From: Lachnospiraceae bacterium
GTDB taxonomy: Bacteria; Bacillota; Clostridia; Lachnospirales; Lachnospiraceae
NCBI GenBank assembly: GCA_015056735.1
Contig: SVFT01000009.1
Span: 51,436-115,435, forward strand
Direction of reading: 5' to 3'
DNA length: 64,000 bases
Part shown: positions 50,033 to 58,843 of the stretch, piece after piece
Layout of the letters: the number at the start of each line of letters is the position of its first letter
Numbering within the stretch: the first letter of the stretch is position 1
Made by a program: the position numbers and the translations under genes
The notes under the pieces: generated by a model
What the model was told of the DNA's origin: nothing
Seen by the model: the letters and a program-made list of their open reading frames with translations, nothing else
Database searches by the model: none

Positions 50033-51109
50033 ATGATAGTACATATCATAGAAAAAGGCGCATATGCAAAGGATTTTACTCGATTTGTTGAACGGGAATA
50101 CCAGGAACTTGTTCAGTATGTTTTTGTGATAAACCGAGAAGAAAAAGTTGATTCGATATCATTTGAAGGTGGCTGCCAGACAGAAATAAACCTGAATCAT
50201 CTCGAGATATTTACAAAGTATTCAAGAAAAGCGGATAGGATTATAATTCATGGACTGTTCGATTTTGAACTGTTTCTTTGGATCTGGCGTCATCCTTTCT
50301 TATGGAAAAAGATGGTCTTGAGTATATGGGGCGGAGAGCTGTATATACATCAAGAAATATGGGGAAACCATAAAACAAAGATACGAAGCAAGGTTTTTGA
50401 TCTCTTTCGAGGAGCAACTTTTAGAAGATTTCATTTGTTCCTAAATGATATGGAAGAGGATTTTCCGCTGTTGAAAAAATGGTATGGCGTATCTGGACGG
50501 TCAATTCATGTGATCTATCCACCCTCGATTCCAAAAGAGCTTCTTGAATCAATCATAGCATATAAAAAGAAGAGAGATGAGCGTGCACACATTACGATTC
50601 TATTGGGTAATAGCGCCACACCATCAAATCAACATATTGAGGTCATTCGGTTATTAGAGAAATATAGAGACAGAAACCTTAGAATACTATGCCCATTGTC
50701 ATATGGTGATTCAGATTATGCTAAGCATGTTGCAAAATATGGAAAAGAAGTGTTTGGGAAAAAATTCAGAGCATTAACCAAATTATTGCCATCCGACGAA
50801 TACGCTCAGGCTATTTCTCAGGTGGATGTTGCCATATTTAATAATAATCGACAGCAGGCAATGGCTAATATTGCTATGACTGCTATGATGGGATGTAAAG
50901 TTTATTTAAGAAAAGATACGGTAATGTGGGATCAGTACGTTGAGAAGGGGTTGTGTGGATTTTCCGATATAATGAGAATTGAGGGTTTCTCATGGGAAGA
51001 GTTTATAGAGAATAAGCCGGAAGATGTTCAAAGAAATATCAGTTATTTTGGAAAACTATGGGATATGAAGCACTTGAAGAAAATGTGGGATAAAATTCTT
51101 CTTGATTAG
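50033..51109 (+). CDS. WecF-like GT56 fucosaminyltransferase-type protein
   Basis: The 358-residue protein is taken from ATG 50033, behind GGGGGGATAGCGG; the frame from 49997 overlaps the acetyltransferase. MVLSIWGGELYIH, ILLGNSATPSNQHIEVIRLL, ILCPLSYGDSDYAKHV, LLPSDEYAQAISQVDVAIF and NNNRQQAMANI are the GT56 (WecF, TDP-Fuc4NAc:lipid II transferase) signatures. In enterobacteria WecF completes the common-antigen trisaccharide. Here it should add an amino-deoxy sugar to a lipid-linked glycan; the donor need not be Fuc4NAc. Confidence 0.85.
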   Translation: MIVHIIEKGAYAKDFTRFVEREYQELVQYVFVINREEKVDSISFEGGCQTEINLNHLEIFTKYSRKADRIIIHGLFDFELFLWIWRHPFLWKKMVLSIWGGELYIHQEIWGNHKTKIRSKVFDLFRGATFRRFHLFLNDMEEDFPLLKKWYGVSGRSIHVIYPPSIPKELLESIIAYKKKRDERAHITILLGNSATPSNQHIEVIRLLEKYRDRNLRILCPLSYGDSDYAKHVAKYGKEVFGKKFRALTKLLPSDEYAQAISQVDVAIFNNNRQQAMANIAMTAMMGCKVYLRKDTVMWDQYVEKGLCGFSDIMRIEGFSWEEFIENKPEDVQRNISYFGKLWDMKHLKKMWDKILLD

Positions 51110-51145
51110 ACATGTTTATATTTATATTTCGAGGCAGTTTTTTAT

Positions 51146-52144
51146 ATGACAGGAAAGATTAAGTTTAGTATTGTCGTTCCGGTATTTAATAAAGAGAAAT
51201 ACCTATGTGAACTAATTGAATCAGTGCTTGCGCAGACATATACAAATTGGGAAATGATATTAGTTGATGATGGATCGACTGATAGTAGTGGGGCAATTTG
51301 TGATTCGTATGTCCAAGATGCAAGGGTAAGAGTACTCCATACGAAAAACAATGGCATGGCAATGTCTCGCTTCCTTGGCCTAAAGGAAATGGCAGGAGAT
51401 TACGTATTGGTATTTGATGCGGATGACATTATATCTTCAAACTGTTTAGAGAGGCTACTCAAGCATTTAGAAGAATCAAGTGTTGATGCAGTCATTTTTT
51501 CACATGATTGTTTTGGTGAGAAGAGTGAGACCGTTCATTTTCCGTTAGAAAACGGAGGTGTTTTCTCAACAAATGATTTGCTTTTTGCAACAATTCGATT
51601 TACGAACCACGGACTGTGGAACAAAGCAATCCGTTGCGATGTTATGAGGAAAGCAATGCATCATATGACATTGCAACGTGTATCTGTGAATGCAGATTAT
51701 CTGCAGTTGATTCCAATTATATGTGAAGTAAAGAATGCTATTGTAATCAATGAAGTGCTATATCATTATAGGGTTTACACGGAAAGTATTTCGCATAAAG
51801 TAACATTTCAACATATTGTTGACACGGATTATGTCACATCAGAGGTGTATCGGCAAATTGACGATCACAAATTGATGAGTAAACCGATTGAATCAGCCAT
51901 AATGATTTCGTATATGCGTATGGTTTTTCATAGGATTTTTTTGTTGATGAGAGAACATTCTTTCTCGCGAAACATGGCGAAACAAACGTATACTCTTCCT
52001 TTTCGGAAAAAAGCGACAAGGCTAAAATTCATTATAATCCTTCCGATAAGAGAGGTTTTTTTTGCAGTTTTGTTTAAACTCCATTTATGGTGGCTAGACA
52101 GCATGATAGTAAGGTTGTTCTCACGAAGCATTTTGCACAGTTGA
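51146..52144 (+). CDS. GT2-family glycosyltransferase
   Basis: The 332-residue protein begins FSIVVPVFNKEKYLCELIES, with VDDGSTDSSGAICD and the DXD-type VFDADDIIS near residue 90. FTNHGLWNKAIR and a YHYRVYTESIS block mark the later part. The last 100 residues are basic and partly hydrophobic, so peripheral membrane attachment is possible. It belongs to the common capsule GT2 group (EpsJ/CpsI-like). Confidence 0.85.
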   Translation: MTGKIKFSIVVPVFNKEKYLCELIESVLAQTYTNWEMILVDDGSTDSSGAICDSYVQDARVRVLHTKNNGMAMSRFLGLKEMAGDYVLVFDADDIISSNCLERLLKHLEESSVDAVIFSHDCFGEKSETVHFPLENGGVFSTNDLLFATIRFTNHGLWNKAIRCDVMRKAMHHMTLQRVSVNADYLQLIPIICEVKNAIVINEVLYHYRVYTESISHKVTFQHIVDTDYVTSEVYRQIDDHKLMSKPIESAIMISYMRMVFHRIFLLMREHSFSRNMAKQTYTLPFRKKATRLKFIIILPIREVFFAVLFKLHLWWLDSMIVRLFSRSILHS

Positions 52145-52200
52145 CTTAATCAGCGAGAGAGAAGATTTTGAAGGGACTAAATAAGGGAGAGAGATGAGAA

Positions 52201-52956
52201 ATGAGAGACTACCAGCAGGTAATAAATGAAAGGTATGAGAAAGAGAACCTCTCAGTTCCTGAATCCAATATATATGCGCCGATCAACCCAATAGGTCAGT
52301 ACATAATGATTAAAGAGATAAAACTACTGACTTTTTTTCTGAAGAAACTTGCGGTGGAAAGAAATAAACATCTGAATGAATGCAAGATCCTCGACTGTGG
52401 ATGCGGGGGGGGGACGGTTTCGCGAATAGTAGCGGAATTGGTAGGAAGTTCTGAAAACATATACGGCTTTGAACTCTCTAAGAACAGGTTAGAAAAGTGT
52501 AAAAAAATGAACGGAACTATTCATTACAGATATGGAGATGTTGTAAAAGCGTTTCCATTTTCTGAAATAAAATTTGATGCTGCTATGGCTGTATTTGTAC
52601 TTTCCCATATTCGTACGAGAGAAGATTTGTGCTCTGCTTTGGAAAATATATATTCGTCCCTGGATGCGGGAGGGCTTTTTATGTGGCTTGAGATAAACGC
52701 AAAAACACATTATGCAAATTTTGATGCAGACACGCAAGGATTTTCGCATAAAGAAATGGATGAGTTGGCAAAACGAAGTGGTTTTGAATTGTGTGCTCAC
52801 AAAGGGATTGGTAAGTTGATATCGATTCCGATGACGAATTCGCGTATAAACACTTTGTATATGCCGGGAAAGATGCCAATTCCACTAGTTGAATTTGTCT
52901 CATTGCTTGGTCCATTTCCGTGTGCATATTCCGCAAGAATATACTATAAGGTTTAA
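52201..52956 (+). CDS. Class I SAM-dependent methyltransferase carrying a G9 tract
   Basis: The 251-residue protein starts at ATG 52201 behind AGGGAGAGAG. SAM motif I is ILDCGCGGGTVSRIVAEL near residues 62-80, motif II IYGFELSKNRL, and the post-motif FDAAMAVFVLSHI. The three glycines of motif I are encoded by nine consecutive G. Losing one G reads into TAG after about five codons; gaining one reaches TGA after about 13 codons. Gene neighbours point to sugar O-methylation. The C-terminal part (KLISIPMTNSRINTL) is not diagnostic. Confidence 0.82.
   Translation: MRDYQQVINERYEKENLSVPESNIYAPINPIGQYIMIKEIKLLTFFLKKLAVERNKHLNECKILDCGCGGGTVSRIVAELVGSSENIYGFELSKNRLEKCKKMNGTIHYRYGDVVKAFPFSEIKFDAAMAVFVLSHIRTREDLCSALENIYSSLDAGGLFMWLEINAKTHYANFDADTQGFSHKEMDELAKRSGFELCAHKGIGKLISIPMTNSRINTLYMPGKMPIPLVEFVSLLGPFPCAYSARIYYKV
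52405..52413 (+). repeat. Homopolymeric G9 tract within a methyltransferase gene
   Basis: Nine G in frame as GGG-GGG-GGG at residues 69-71 of the methyltransferase (motif I). A one-base change gives a truncated protein of fewer than 90 residues. Confidence 0.95.
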
Positions 52957-53034
52957 AGAAAGATGATTTGTGAAAGAAAAGGTGAAATACTTTGAGAGAC
53001 AGATTCCTGTTGCAAAGTGGGAGATTAGGATTAT

Positions 53035-53868
53035 ATGAATGACATAGAATTTAAAAGCAAAAGGACATTTTCAAATAGATTATTGGAAGCGACGAACGGC
53101 TTAGTGTTTTGCACTAGAAATGCTTTATGGTCAAGATGTCACAAAGTGAAGGAAGCATCCGCAAAAGAAGGGGACCATTTTTGCAGTATATGCAATAACA
53201 AATTGCTATCATTTGAGCCATATGGCATCTCTGAAGAGCTTTTTAGGAAGCACCACATTATAGGGGGGGGGCACAGGGAAAACTGTACGTGTCCTTGGTG
53301 CGGCTGCGGAGATAGAGAAAGATGGCTTAATTATGTTCTGAAAAAACATACGGATATTATGAAACTCCAAGGGAGAATTCTGCATTTTGCGCCAGAATCC
53401 TCTGTTATGAATATGGTAAAGCAAAACAAGGAGATAGATTATTATACCGCGGATATTGTTTTTGGGCGGGCTAGATCAATTTGTGACATTACAGATATTC
53501 AATACGGAGATAATACGTTTGATTATGTAATATCAAATCATGTTTTAGAGCATATTTCAGATGAAGCGATGGCCGTTTCAGAAGTGATGCGAGTGTTAAA
53601 AGATAGCGGGGTATGGATATTATCGTTTCCTATATGTACGGATATGAAAACTTTTGAGGATAGTTCTATTGTTACTCAAGAGCAGAGATTAAAATATTAT
53701 GGCCAGGAGGATCACGTCCGATTATATGGAAATGACTTTAAAGAACGCATCGAAAGATATGGATTGAATTTAGAGATTTATTCCCCGCGAAACGAACTTA
53801 GCCCCGCGGAGATTGACTATTATGGCTTTATTGAGGATGATATTATTCTTTTTGCCACAAAGAAATAG
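53035..53868 (+). CDS. SAM-dependent methyltransferase with N-terminal zinc-ribbon-like region and G9 tract
   Basis: The 277-residue protein starts at ATG 53035 behind TTAGGA. Residues 45-95 have paired cysteines (HFCSICNNK, then ENCTCPWCGCGDRERW) like a zinc ribbon. The class I methyltransferase fold follows with ILHFAPESSVM, DYYTADIV and FDYVISNHVLEHI, the common SAM pattern of sugar and lipid methyltransferases. G9 at 53263-53271 encodes three glycines between the cysteine pairs (residues 77-79). Slippage in either direction gives an early stop within about 30 codons. Confidence 0.8.
   Translation: MNDIEFKSKRTFSNRLLEATNGLVFCTRNALWSRCHKVKEASAKEGDHFCSICNNKLLSFEPYGISEELFRKHHIIGGGHRENCTCPWCGCGDRERWLNYVLKKHTDIMKLQGRILHFAPESSVMNMVKQNKEIDYYTADIVFGRARSICDITDIQYGDNTFDYVISNHVLEHISDEAMAVSEVMRVLKDSGVWILSFPICTDMKTFEDSSIVTQEQRLKYYGQEDHVRLYGNDFKERIERYGLNLEIYSPRNELSPAEIDYYGFIEDDIILFATKK
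53263..53271 (+). repeat. Homopolymeric G9 tract within a zinc-ribbon methyltransferase gene
   Basis: Nine G in frame as three GGG codons at residues 77-79. The -1 frame reaches TGA and the +1 frame reaches TAG before the SAM-binding domain. Confidence 0.95.
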
Positions 53869-54014
53869 CGGAATAAGCGGAGGCGGTTTTGGATTTCCTA
53901 AGAATTAGGTTGGAAATGCACTCAGCCTATTCCATTAGGATTAGCAACATGATATGAACTAAGGGAAATTGCTTCAAATATGAAAGGAATTTGATTGTAT
54001 GAAGCGAGGAATAT

Positions 54015-54845
54015 ATGAGTGAGATTGCAATATTAACAACTTGTTATAATCGGAGAGAATCGACAATAAATTGCCTTAAGTCTATTTATGAGAATATTGA
54101 GCGGGATCAGAATAATCACTATAGAATATATGTAGTGGATGATAACTCAACCGACGATACCGTTGATGCAGTGAAAACAATGTTTCCAAAGGTAAATATT
54201 GTTGTTTCGGGAGGTAACCTTTATTGGGCAAGAGGTATGTATGCGGCCATGAAAATGGCTTATGAAGATAATAATGATTATTACTATATGATAAATGATG
54301 ACGCGCTTTTTAGGGATACAGCTTTTGAAATAATGATGAGTTCCTACCATATGGCAAGGCGGGAGTGCGCGATAGTGGGTTCCTTTCTGTCAAAGGAAAC
54401 GGGGGAGCCAACATATGGCGGATTTTCAAGGGCTTATAAATTAGTACACCCATCAGAAGAACTCACGCCTTGTGAATGCGCAAACTGGAATTGCTTTTTC
54501 GTTCCGAAAACGATTATTGATAAAGTTGGATATATAGATAAGAGATATGCACACGGTGGTGGCGACTACGACTATTGTTATATGATGCATAGGCTTGGAC
54601 TGGAGATACTTGTGGCATACGATTACGTCGGATTTTGCGAGCGGAATTCTACTAAAGGTACTTATCGTGATAATACTTTGCCAAAGATACAAAGAATGCG
54701 AAAGCTCTTTTCCAGAAAAGAGTTTCATTTCCCGTCCATGTTTCATTTCTATTTGAAGAACTTCGGGATAAAGGGACTACTACAATTGGGAATTCTATAC
54801 TATAGTAAAATCTCGAAAATAATATGCAAGGAAGAGTGCTCCTAA
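54015..54845 (+). CDS. GT2-family glycosyltransferase (rhamnosyltransferase-like)
   Basis: The 276-residue protein begins IAILTTCYNRRESTINCLKS, with VDDNSTDDTVDAV, SGGNLYWARGMYAAMKMA and MINDDALF (DXD position). The GGNLYWARGM block is typical of the subgroup with rhamnosyl and N-acylated deoxysugar transferases. GGGDYDYCYMMHRLG near residue 180 supplies the ED-like catalytic base region. A 146-bp gap before it contains no ORF. Confidence 0.82.
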   Translation: MSEIAILTTCYNRRESTINCLKSIYENIERDQNNHYRIYVVDDNSTDDTVDAVKTMFPKVNIVVSGGNLYWARGMYAAMKMAYEDNNDYYYMINDDALFRDTAFEIMMSSYHMARRECAIVGSFLSKETGEPTYGGFSRAYKLVHPSEELTPCECANWNCFFVPKTIIDKVGYIDKRYAHGGGDYDYCYMMHRLGLEILVAYDYVGFCERNSTKGTYRDNTLPKIQRMRKLFSRKEFHFPSMFHFYLKNFGIKGLLQLGILYYSKISKIICKEECS

Positions 54846-54903
54846 TATAAGCTATGTGTCACATTGAGCATGGAACAGGTGGTAAATTTTCAAGGAGTTT
54901 AGC

Positions 54904-56691
54904 GTGAAAGAAGATTTTTTGAAGGTAAGAAGATTATGGCGTGAAATTAATTATATTCTATCGAGAAAGCAAAAAGTAAAATGCTTGGGCATTTTGATAA
55001 TGATTCTCATTGGAGCGGCACTGGAAACACTGAGCATTTCTGTGCTTTTGCCGCTTGTTAGCGCGTTGATTTCGCCCAATGCGCTAATGGGTATTGCTGA
55101 TGAGGGCTTTTTTTCTTCACTGCTTACGATACGGAGTGAATCCGATGCGGTTTTTTCAGTTGGAATCATTACGGTGGCTCTTTTTGCCTTCAAAGATTTT
55201 TACTTAATGTTTCTCTCATATAAACAGGTTCAACTGCGATGGAAAATGCAATGTGATTTGTCCGAAAGGATGTTGAAGGCGTATATCGAAAGGCCATATA
55301 CGTATTTTTTGGATACAAATAGTTCCATTATCTTGCGAGGAGTAACAGACGATGTTAACAGCGTGTATACTGTCATTGAGTATTCATTTCAAGCAATAGC
55401 ATACATTGCGACGATTCTACTAATTCTTGGTTTTTTGTTTATAACAGATTTTTATCTTGCTTTAATTATCTGCCTTTTTGGTGGAGCTGCTTTTGGCGGG
55501 GTTTTATTGGCGTTTCGCCATATTCTGAAAGGCGTTGGGACAAGACAGAGAACCGCCAATGCAGAGCAGCGAAAGTATGCATATCAAACGGTAAATGGAA
55601 TAAAAGAAATCGATGTCATGAATCGAAAATCTTTTTTTGTTAAAAGCTTTAAAGATGCAAATGATAGATCAAGAGTTACAAACACTTTGTTTTTTTCTTT
55701 AAATGCCTATCCGCCAAGAATAATTGAATTGATATGTGTTTCTGTAGTGATCGTAGTGGTTTGTTTACTGTATGGGAATGAAGGTGTTAATGTTGATTTT
55801 GTGGCAAACATGGCTGTTTTTGCAGCGGCCATATTTAAAATAGTGCCGATGTTGGGCGGACTTGTGGGTATAGCAAATTCATTTGTGTATTATTGGGGGG
55901 GGATTGACGCAACCTATGAAAATATTGTAAGTGCCGAGGAATATGTTCGTGAGAAAGAAATCTATGCAGAAAAATCACTAAGAAATAAGAATGAGACATC
56001 TTCTGTATGGGCAAACGAGTTGCGCGTTACCAATATTTCATGGCAATATCCGCGATCTAATAAGCGGGTGCTGGATGGACTTTCCCTTGTAATTAAAAAG
56101 AATGAAGCTGTTGGGATTATTGGCAGCTCGGGCGCAGGAAAAACGACATTATCTGATATTATTATGGGTTTGTATAAGCCACAATACGGAACGGTTGAAA
56201 TTGACGGGATAGATATTTTTGCAATTCCTAAGGTTTGGTGTAAAACAGTTGGATATGTACCGCAGAAAGTGTTTCTGACAGATGATACAATTAGGGCGAA
56301 TGTTACCTTTGGCTTGTTTGAAGACGAGATTGACGATAAAAAGGTGTGGGAAGCCATTGAGATGGCGCAATTAAAAACTTTTGTAGAAAGTCTGCCTGAT
56401 GGTATCTATACGAAAGTGGGTGAGCGAGGAGTGAGGCTTTCAGGCGGTCAATGCCAAAGGATAGCAATTGCCAGGGCACTTTATTATAATCCATCTATTT
56501 TGGTTCTTGACGAAGCAACATCAGCTCTTGATAACGAGACGGAAAAGGCTGTAATGGAAGCTATTGATTCTTTGCTTGGAAAGAAGACTTTGATTATTAT
56601 TGCTCATAGGTTGTCTACAATAAAGAATTGCGATTCTGTTTATGAAATAGTTGATGGAAAGGCAAGAAAGCGAGATATAAATTATACTTGA
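54904..56691 (+). CDS. Second PglK/MsbA-like ABC exporter, carrying a G8 tract
   Basis: The 595-residue half-transporter starts at GTG 54904, six bases after AAGGAG. The N-terminal helix with ALETLSISVLLPLVSAL matches the exporter at 14258. The ATPase has Walker A GSSGAGKTT near residue 410, signature LSGGQCQR (Cys where Arg is usual), Walker B ILVLDEATSALD and IIAHRLST. G8 at 55895-55902 falls at residues 331-333, between membrane domain and ATPase, so slippage would leave the six-helix part without its motor. It probably flips a second lipid-linked glycan. Confidence 0.9.
   Translation: MKEDFLKVRRLWREINYILSRKQKVKCLGILIMILIGAALETLSISVLLPLVSALISPNALMGIADEGFFSSLLTIRSESDAVFSVGIITVALFAFKDFYLMFLSYKQVQLRWKMQCDLSERMLKAYIERPYTYFLDTNSSIILRGVTDDVNSVYTVIEYSFQAIAYIATILLILGFLFITDFYLALIICLFGGAAFGGVLLAFRHILKGVGTRQRTANAEQRKYAYQTVNGIKEIDVMNRKSFFVKSFKDANDRSRVTNTLFFSLNAYPPRIIELICVSVVIVVVCLLYGNEGVNVDFVANMAVFAAAIFKIVPMLGGLVGIANSFVYYWGGIDATYENIVSAEEYVREKEIYAEKSLRNKNETSSVWANELRVTNISWQYPRSNKRVLDGLSLVIKKNEAVGIIGSSGAGKTTLSDIIMGLYKPQYGTVEIDGIDIFAIPKVWCKTVGYVPQKVFLTDDTIRANVTFGLFEDEIDDKKVWEAIEMAQLKTFVESLPDGIYTKVGERGVRLSGGQCQRIAIARALYYNPSILVLDEATSALDNETEKAVMEAIDSLLGKKTLIIIAHRLSTIKNCDSVYEIVDGKARKRDINYT
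55895..55902 (+). repeat. Homopolymeric G8 tract within an ABC exporter gene
   Basis: Eight G encoded as TGG-GGG-GGG. A lost G gives TAA after about ten codons; a gained G gives TGA almost at once. Confidence 0.95.
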
Positions 56692-56722
56692 GAACCACAG
56701 TACAGATCAGGGGAGAACGGAT

Positions 56723-57925
56723 ATGACGACCGAAAGAAAACGCATTGGACTATTTGTTACCGGTGAGCCATATATGGGAGGAAAGTGGCAGTATATTGGA
56801 TTCTTACTTGATGCACTGTATTCATTGCGCGAGAAGTATGAAATCTTTATTATTCATCTTTACAATGAACCCCAATGGGAAGATGTATGTTTGCTGTATG
56901 GTTTTAGAGAAGCAGCAATAGCTAAGACTGGGTTTGGACCATTCAATATCCAGCATGGCATTGATGCTCTTAAGTGCGATTTGATCCTAGACAGTATTCC
57001 TAATTGGACGTGTGGTATTGTAGATACGCCGGTGGTTTCAATAGTACATGATTTGATGCATAAATATGAACACTTTTCCGAGCTCTCTTCTGTGCAAACC
57101 GAGAGGGAGCGATTATATCGGTGTATTGCAAAGCATGCATTTGCAATCTTTGTTGATTCTCCGTTAGGCAAACAGCAATTTGTGGAATGTTATGGCAATA
57201 TAATGCGAGGGACAATTTTCGAAATGCCTTTTAGAGTTCCTGATTACTTGCTCAATGCAATCGGATGTCCGGTGAGGAGCGGGCGTGGGAGTTACATCTT
57301 TTACCCCGCTCAGTTTTGGGAGCATAAGAATCATGAAGGATTAGTTCGCGCGGCGCACAAATTGCGCGAGGAAGAAGGACTGCTAATTAAACTGGTTTTT
57401 GTTGGATCTGAAAAGAATAATTACGAACGAATAATCAGTCTAATAAACGAGCTGAGGATGGAAAGTCAAGTTGAGATAAAAGGATATGTTACTGAATCGG
57501 AGATGTGCGAGCTTTATCAGGGAGCGCGCGCGATGATGATGGCATCTTTTCTTGGCCCTACCAATATTCCCCCGTTAGAAGCGATGGCAACGGGATGCCC
57601 TTGCGCTGTGGCGGATGTTTATGCTATGCCATGGCAGATAGGCGATGCAGGACTAAGATTTAATCCCCGTTCTGTTGATAGCATTGCTGTAGTCATGAAA
57701 AGACTTTGGACGGATGATGTATTATGTGACACGCTTTCGAAGCGTGGCATTGAACGTGTAAACGCATATTTTTCAAAGGAAGCATTTGAAAAAAGATTTG
57801 CGGAAGCAATTTCTGTAGCGATTAAAAATGTATCGCTTTACAAAAATCATAAGATTAAAAAGGTAATGGGAAATTTCATTATTTTGGGGAGAAGTATCTT
57901 TAAGGAATTCTTTAAATGGTCATAG
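56723..57925 (+). CDS. GT4-family glycosyltransferase (mannosyltransferase-like)
   Basis: The 400-residue protein begins IGLFVTGEPYMGGKWQYIGF. VVSIVHDLMHKYEHFSEL, AIFVDSPLGKQQFVECYG, FYPAQFWEHKNHEGLVRAA and GPTNIPPLEAMATGCP are the marks of the WbdA/B-like GT4 group. The last 25 residues are basic. It ends 10 bp before the FkbM-type gene and has no homopolymer tract. Confidence 0.85.
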   Translation: MTTERKRIGLFVTGEPYMGGKWQYIGFLLDALYSLREKYEIFIIHLYNEPQWEDVCLLYGFREAAIAKTGFGPFNIQHGIDALKCDLILDSIPNWTCGIVDTPVVSIVHDLMHKYEHFSELSSVQTERERLYRCIAKHAFAIFVDSPLGKQQFVECYGNIMRGTIFEMPFRVPDYLLNAIGCPVRSGRGSYIFYPAQFWEHKNHEGLVRAAHKLREEEGLLIKLVFVGSEKNNYERIISLINELRMESQVEIKGYVTESEMCELYQGARAMMMASFLGPTNIPPLEAMATGCPCAVADVYAMPWQIGDAGLRFNPRSVDSIAVVMKRLWTDDVLCDTLSKRGIERVNAYFSKEAFEKRFAEAISVAIKNVSLYKNHKIKKVMGNFIILGRSIFKEFFKWS

Positions 57926-57935
57926 GAGGCATATC

Positions 57936-58802
57936 ATGATTTTTAGAAGCAAGCAAGCACACGAAAAAAAGTATATGATTGATGGATTTGAAATTTTATT
58001 AAGCGCAGATCATAAACTTCCGGAGTATCAAAAGAATTTCCCTATGTATGATAGAATTGTGCCAACCCTTGGACGGTTGGCAGACATCCATAACGCGCGT
58101 TATGGGGGGGGGTACATTGTTGATGTTGGAGCAAATGTGGGCGACACATTAGCTGCTATCATTAAGCATACAACTGATACGGTGGTTTGTGTTGAACCGG
58201 TTCCTGAGTATTACAATTTACTTCAAGAGAACATCAATAAGATGGGTCCAAAGTATTCAAGTAGAGTCGCTGCAATCAATGCTTTTGTCGGACATGAAGA
58301 TAGTGGCAACTATTCTTTTTTGAAAGAGCATGGCACAGCACATATGATAAAGACGGATAGAGAGAGTGCTATTCCAACTGTGTCGTTAGTTAATGGCTTA
58401 AAGTATTGCGGCGTTACTGTTGCGGAGGTGGATCTGATTAAAGTTGACACGGACGGTTTTGATGCTCAATGCATTATGTCTCTTGGGGCAGAATTAGAAA
58501 GATTTAATCCTGTACTTTTCTGGGAGATGTTAATCGAAAAAGACGAACAGTATAAATCATACAATTCCTTGATATCTTATTTAAACTCTAGTGGATATCA
58601 AGTATTCTTTATTTTTGATAACTATGGAAATATGTTGATTAAAACAGATGCGGATGGAGTGCGAAATATCAATGAGTATGTGTTACGCTTCCAGCATGGT
58701 AACAGCGCGAGAACATTTTTTTATACGGATATTTTGGCAGTTAAAGATGACATTCCGGCATATGAGACTGTTATTAGAGAGTACCTTTCGAATTATTGCT
58801 AA
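57936..58802 (+). CDS. FkbM-family methyltransferase carrying a G9 tract
   Basis: The 288-residue protein starts at ATG 57936, seven bases after AGGAGG. YIVDVGANVGDTLAAII is SAM motif I, VCVEPVPEYYNLLQENI motif II and IKVDTDGFDAQCI the FkbM-typical acidic motif. FkbM enzymes O-methylate sugars or polyketides. G9 at 58104-58112 encodes GGG just before motif I (residues 57-59). A lost G leads to TAG about 15 codons later, and a gained G to TGA three codons later. Confidence 0.88.
   Translation: MIFRSKQAHEKKYMIDGFEILLSADHKLPEYQKNFPMYDRIVPTLGRLADIHNARYGGGYIVDVGANVGDTLAAIIKHTTDTVVCVEPVPEYYNLLQENINKMGPKYSSRVAAINAFVGHEDSGNYSFLKEHGTAHMIKTDRESAIPTVSLVNGLKYCGVTVAEVDLIKVDTDGFDAQCIMSLGAELERFNPVLFWEMLIEKDEQYKSYNSLISYLNSSGYQVFFIFDNYGNMLIKTDADGVRNINEYVLRFQHGNSARTFFYTDILAVKDDIPAYETVIREYLSNYC
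58104..58112 (+). repeat. Homopolymeric G9 tract within an FkbM methyltransferase gene
   Basis: Nine G in frame as GGG-GGG-GGG between ARY and YIVDVG. Both one-base shifts give stops within about 16 codons. Confidence 0.95.
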
Positions 58803-58843
58803 TATACTGTATTCAACGGACGTTATGCTGAGGAGATACAATT

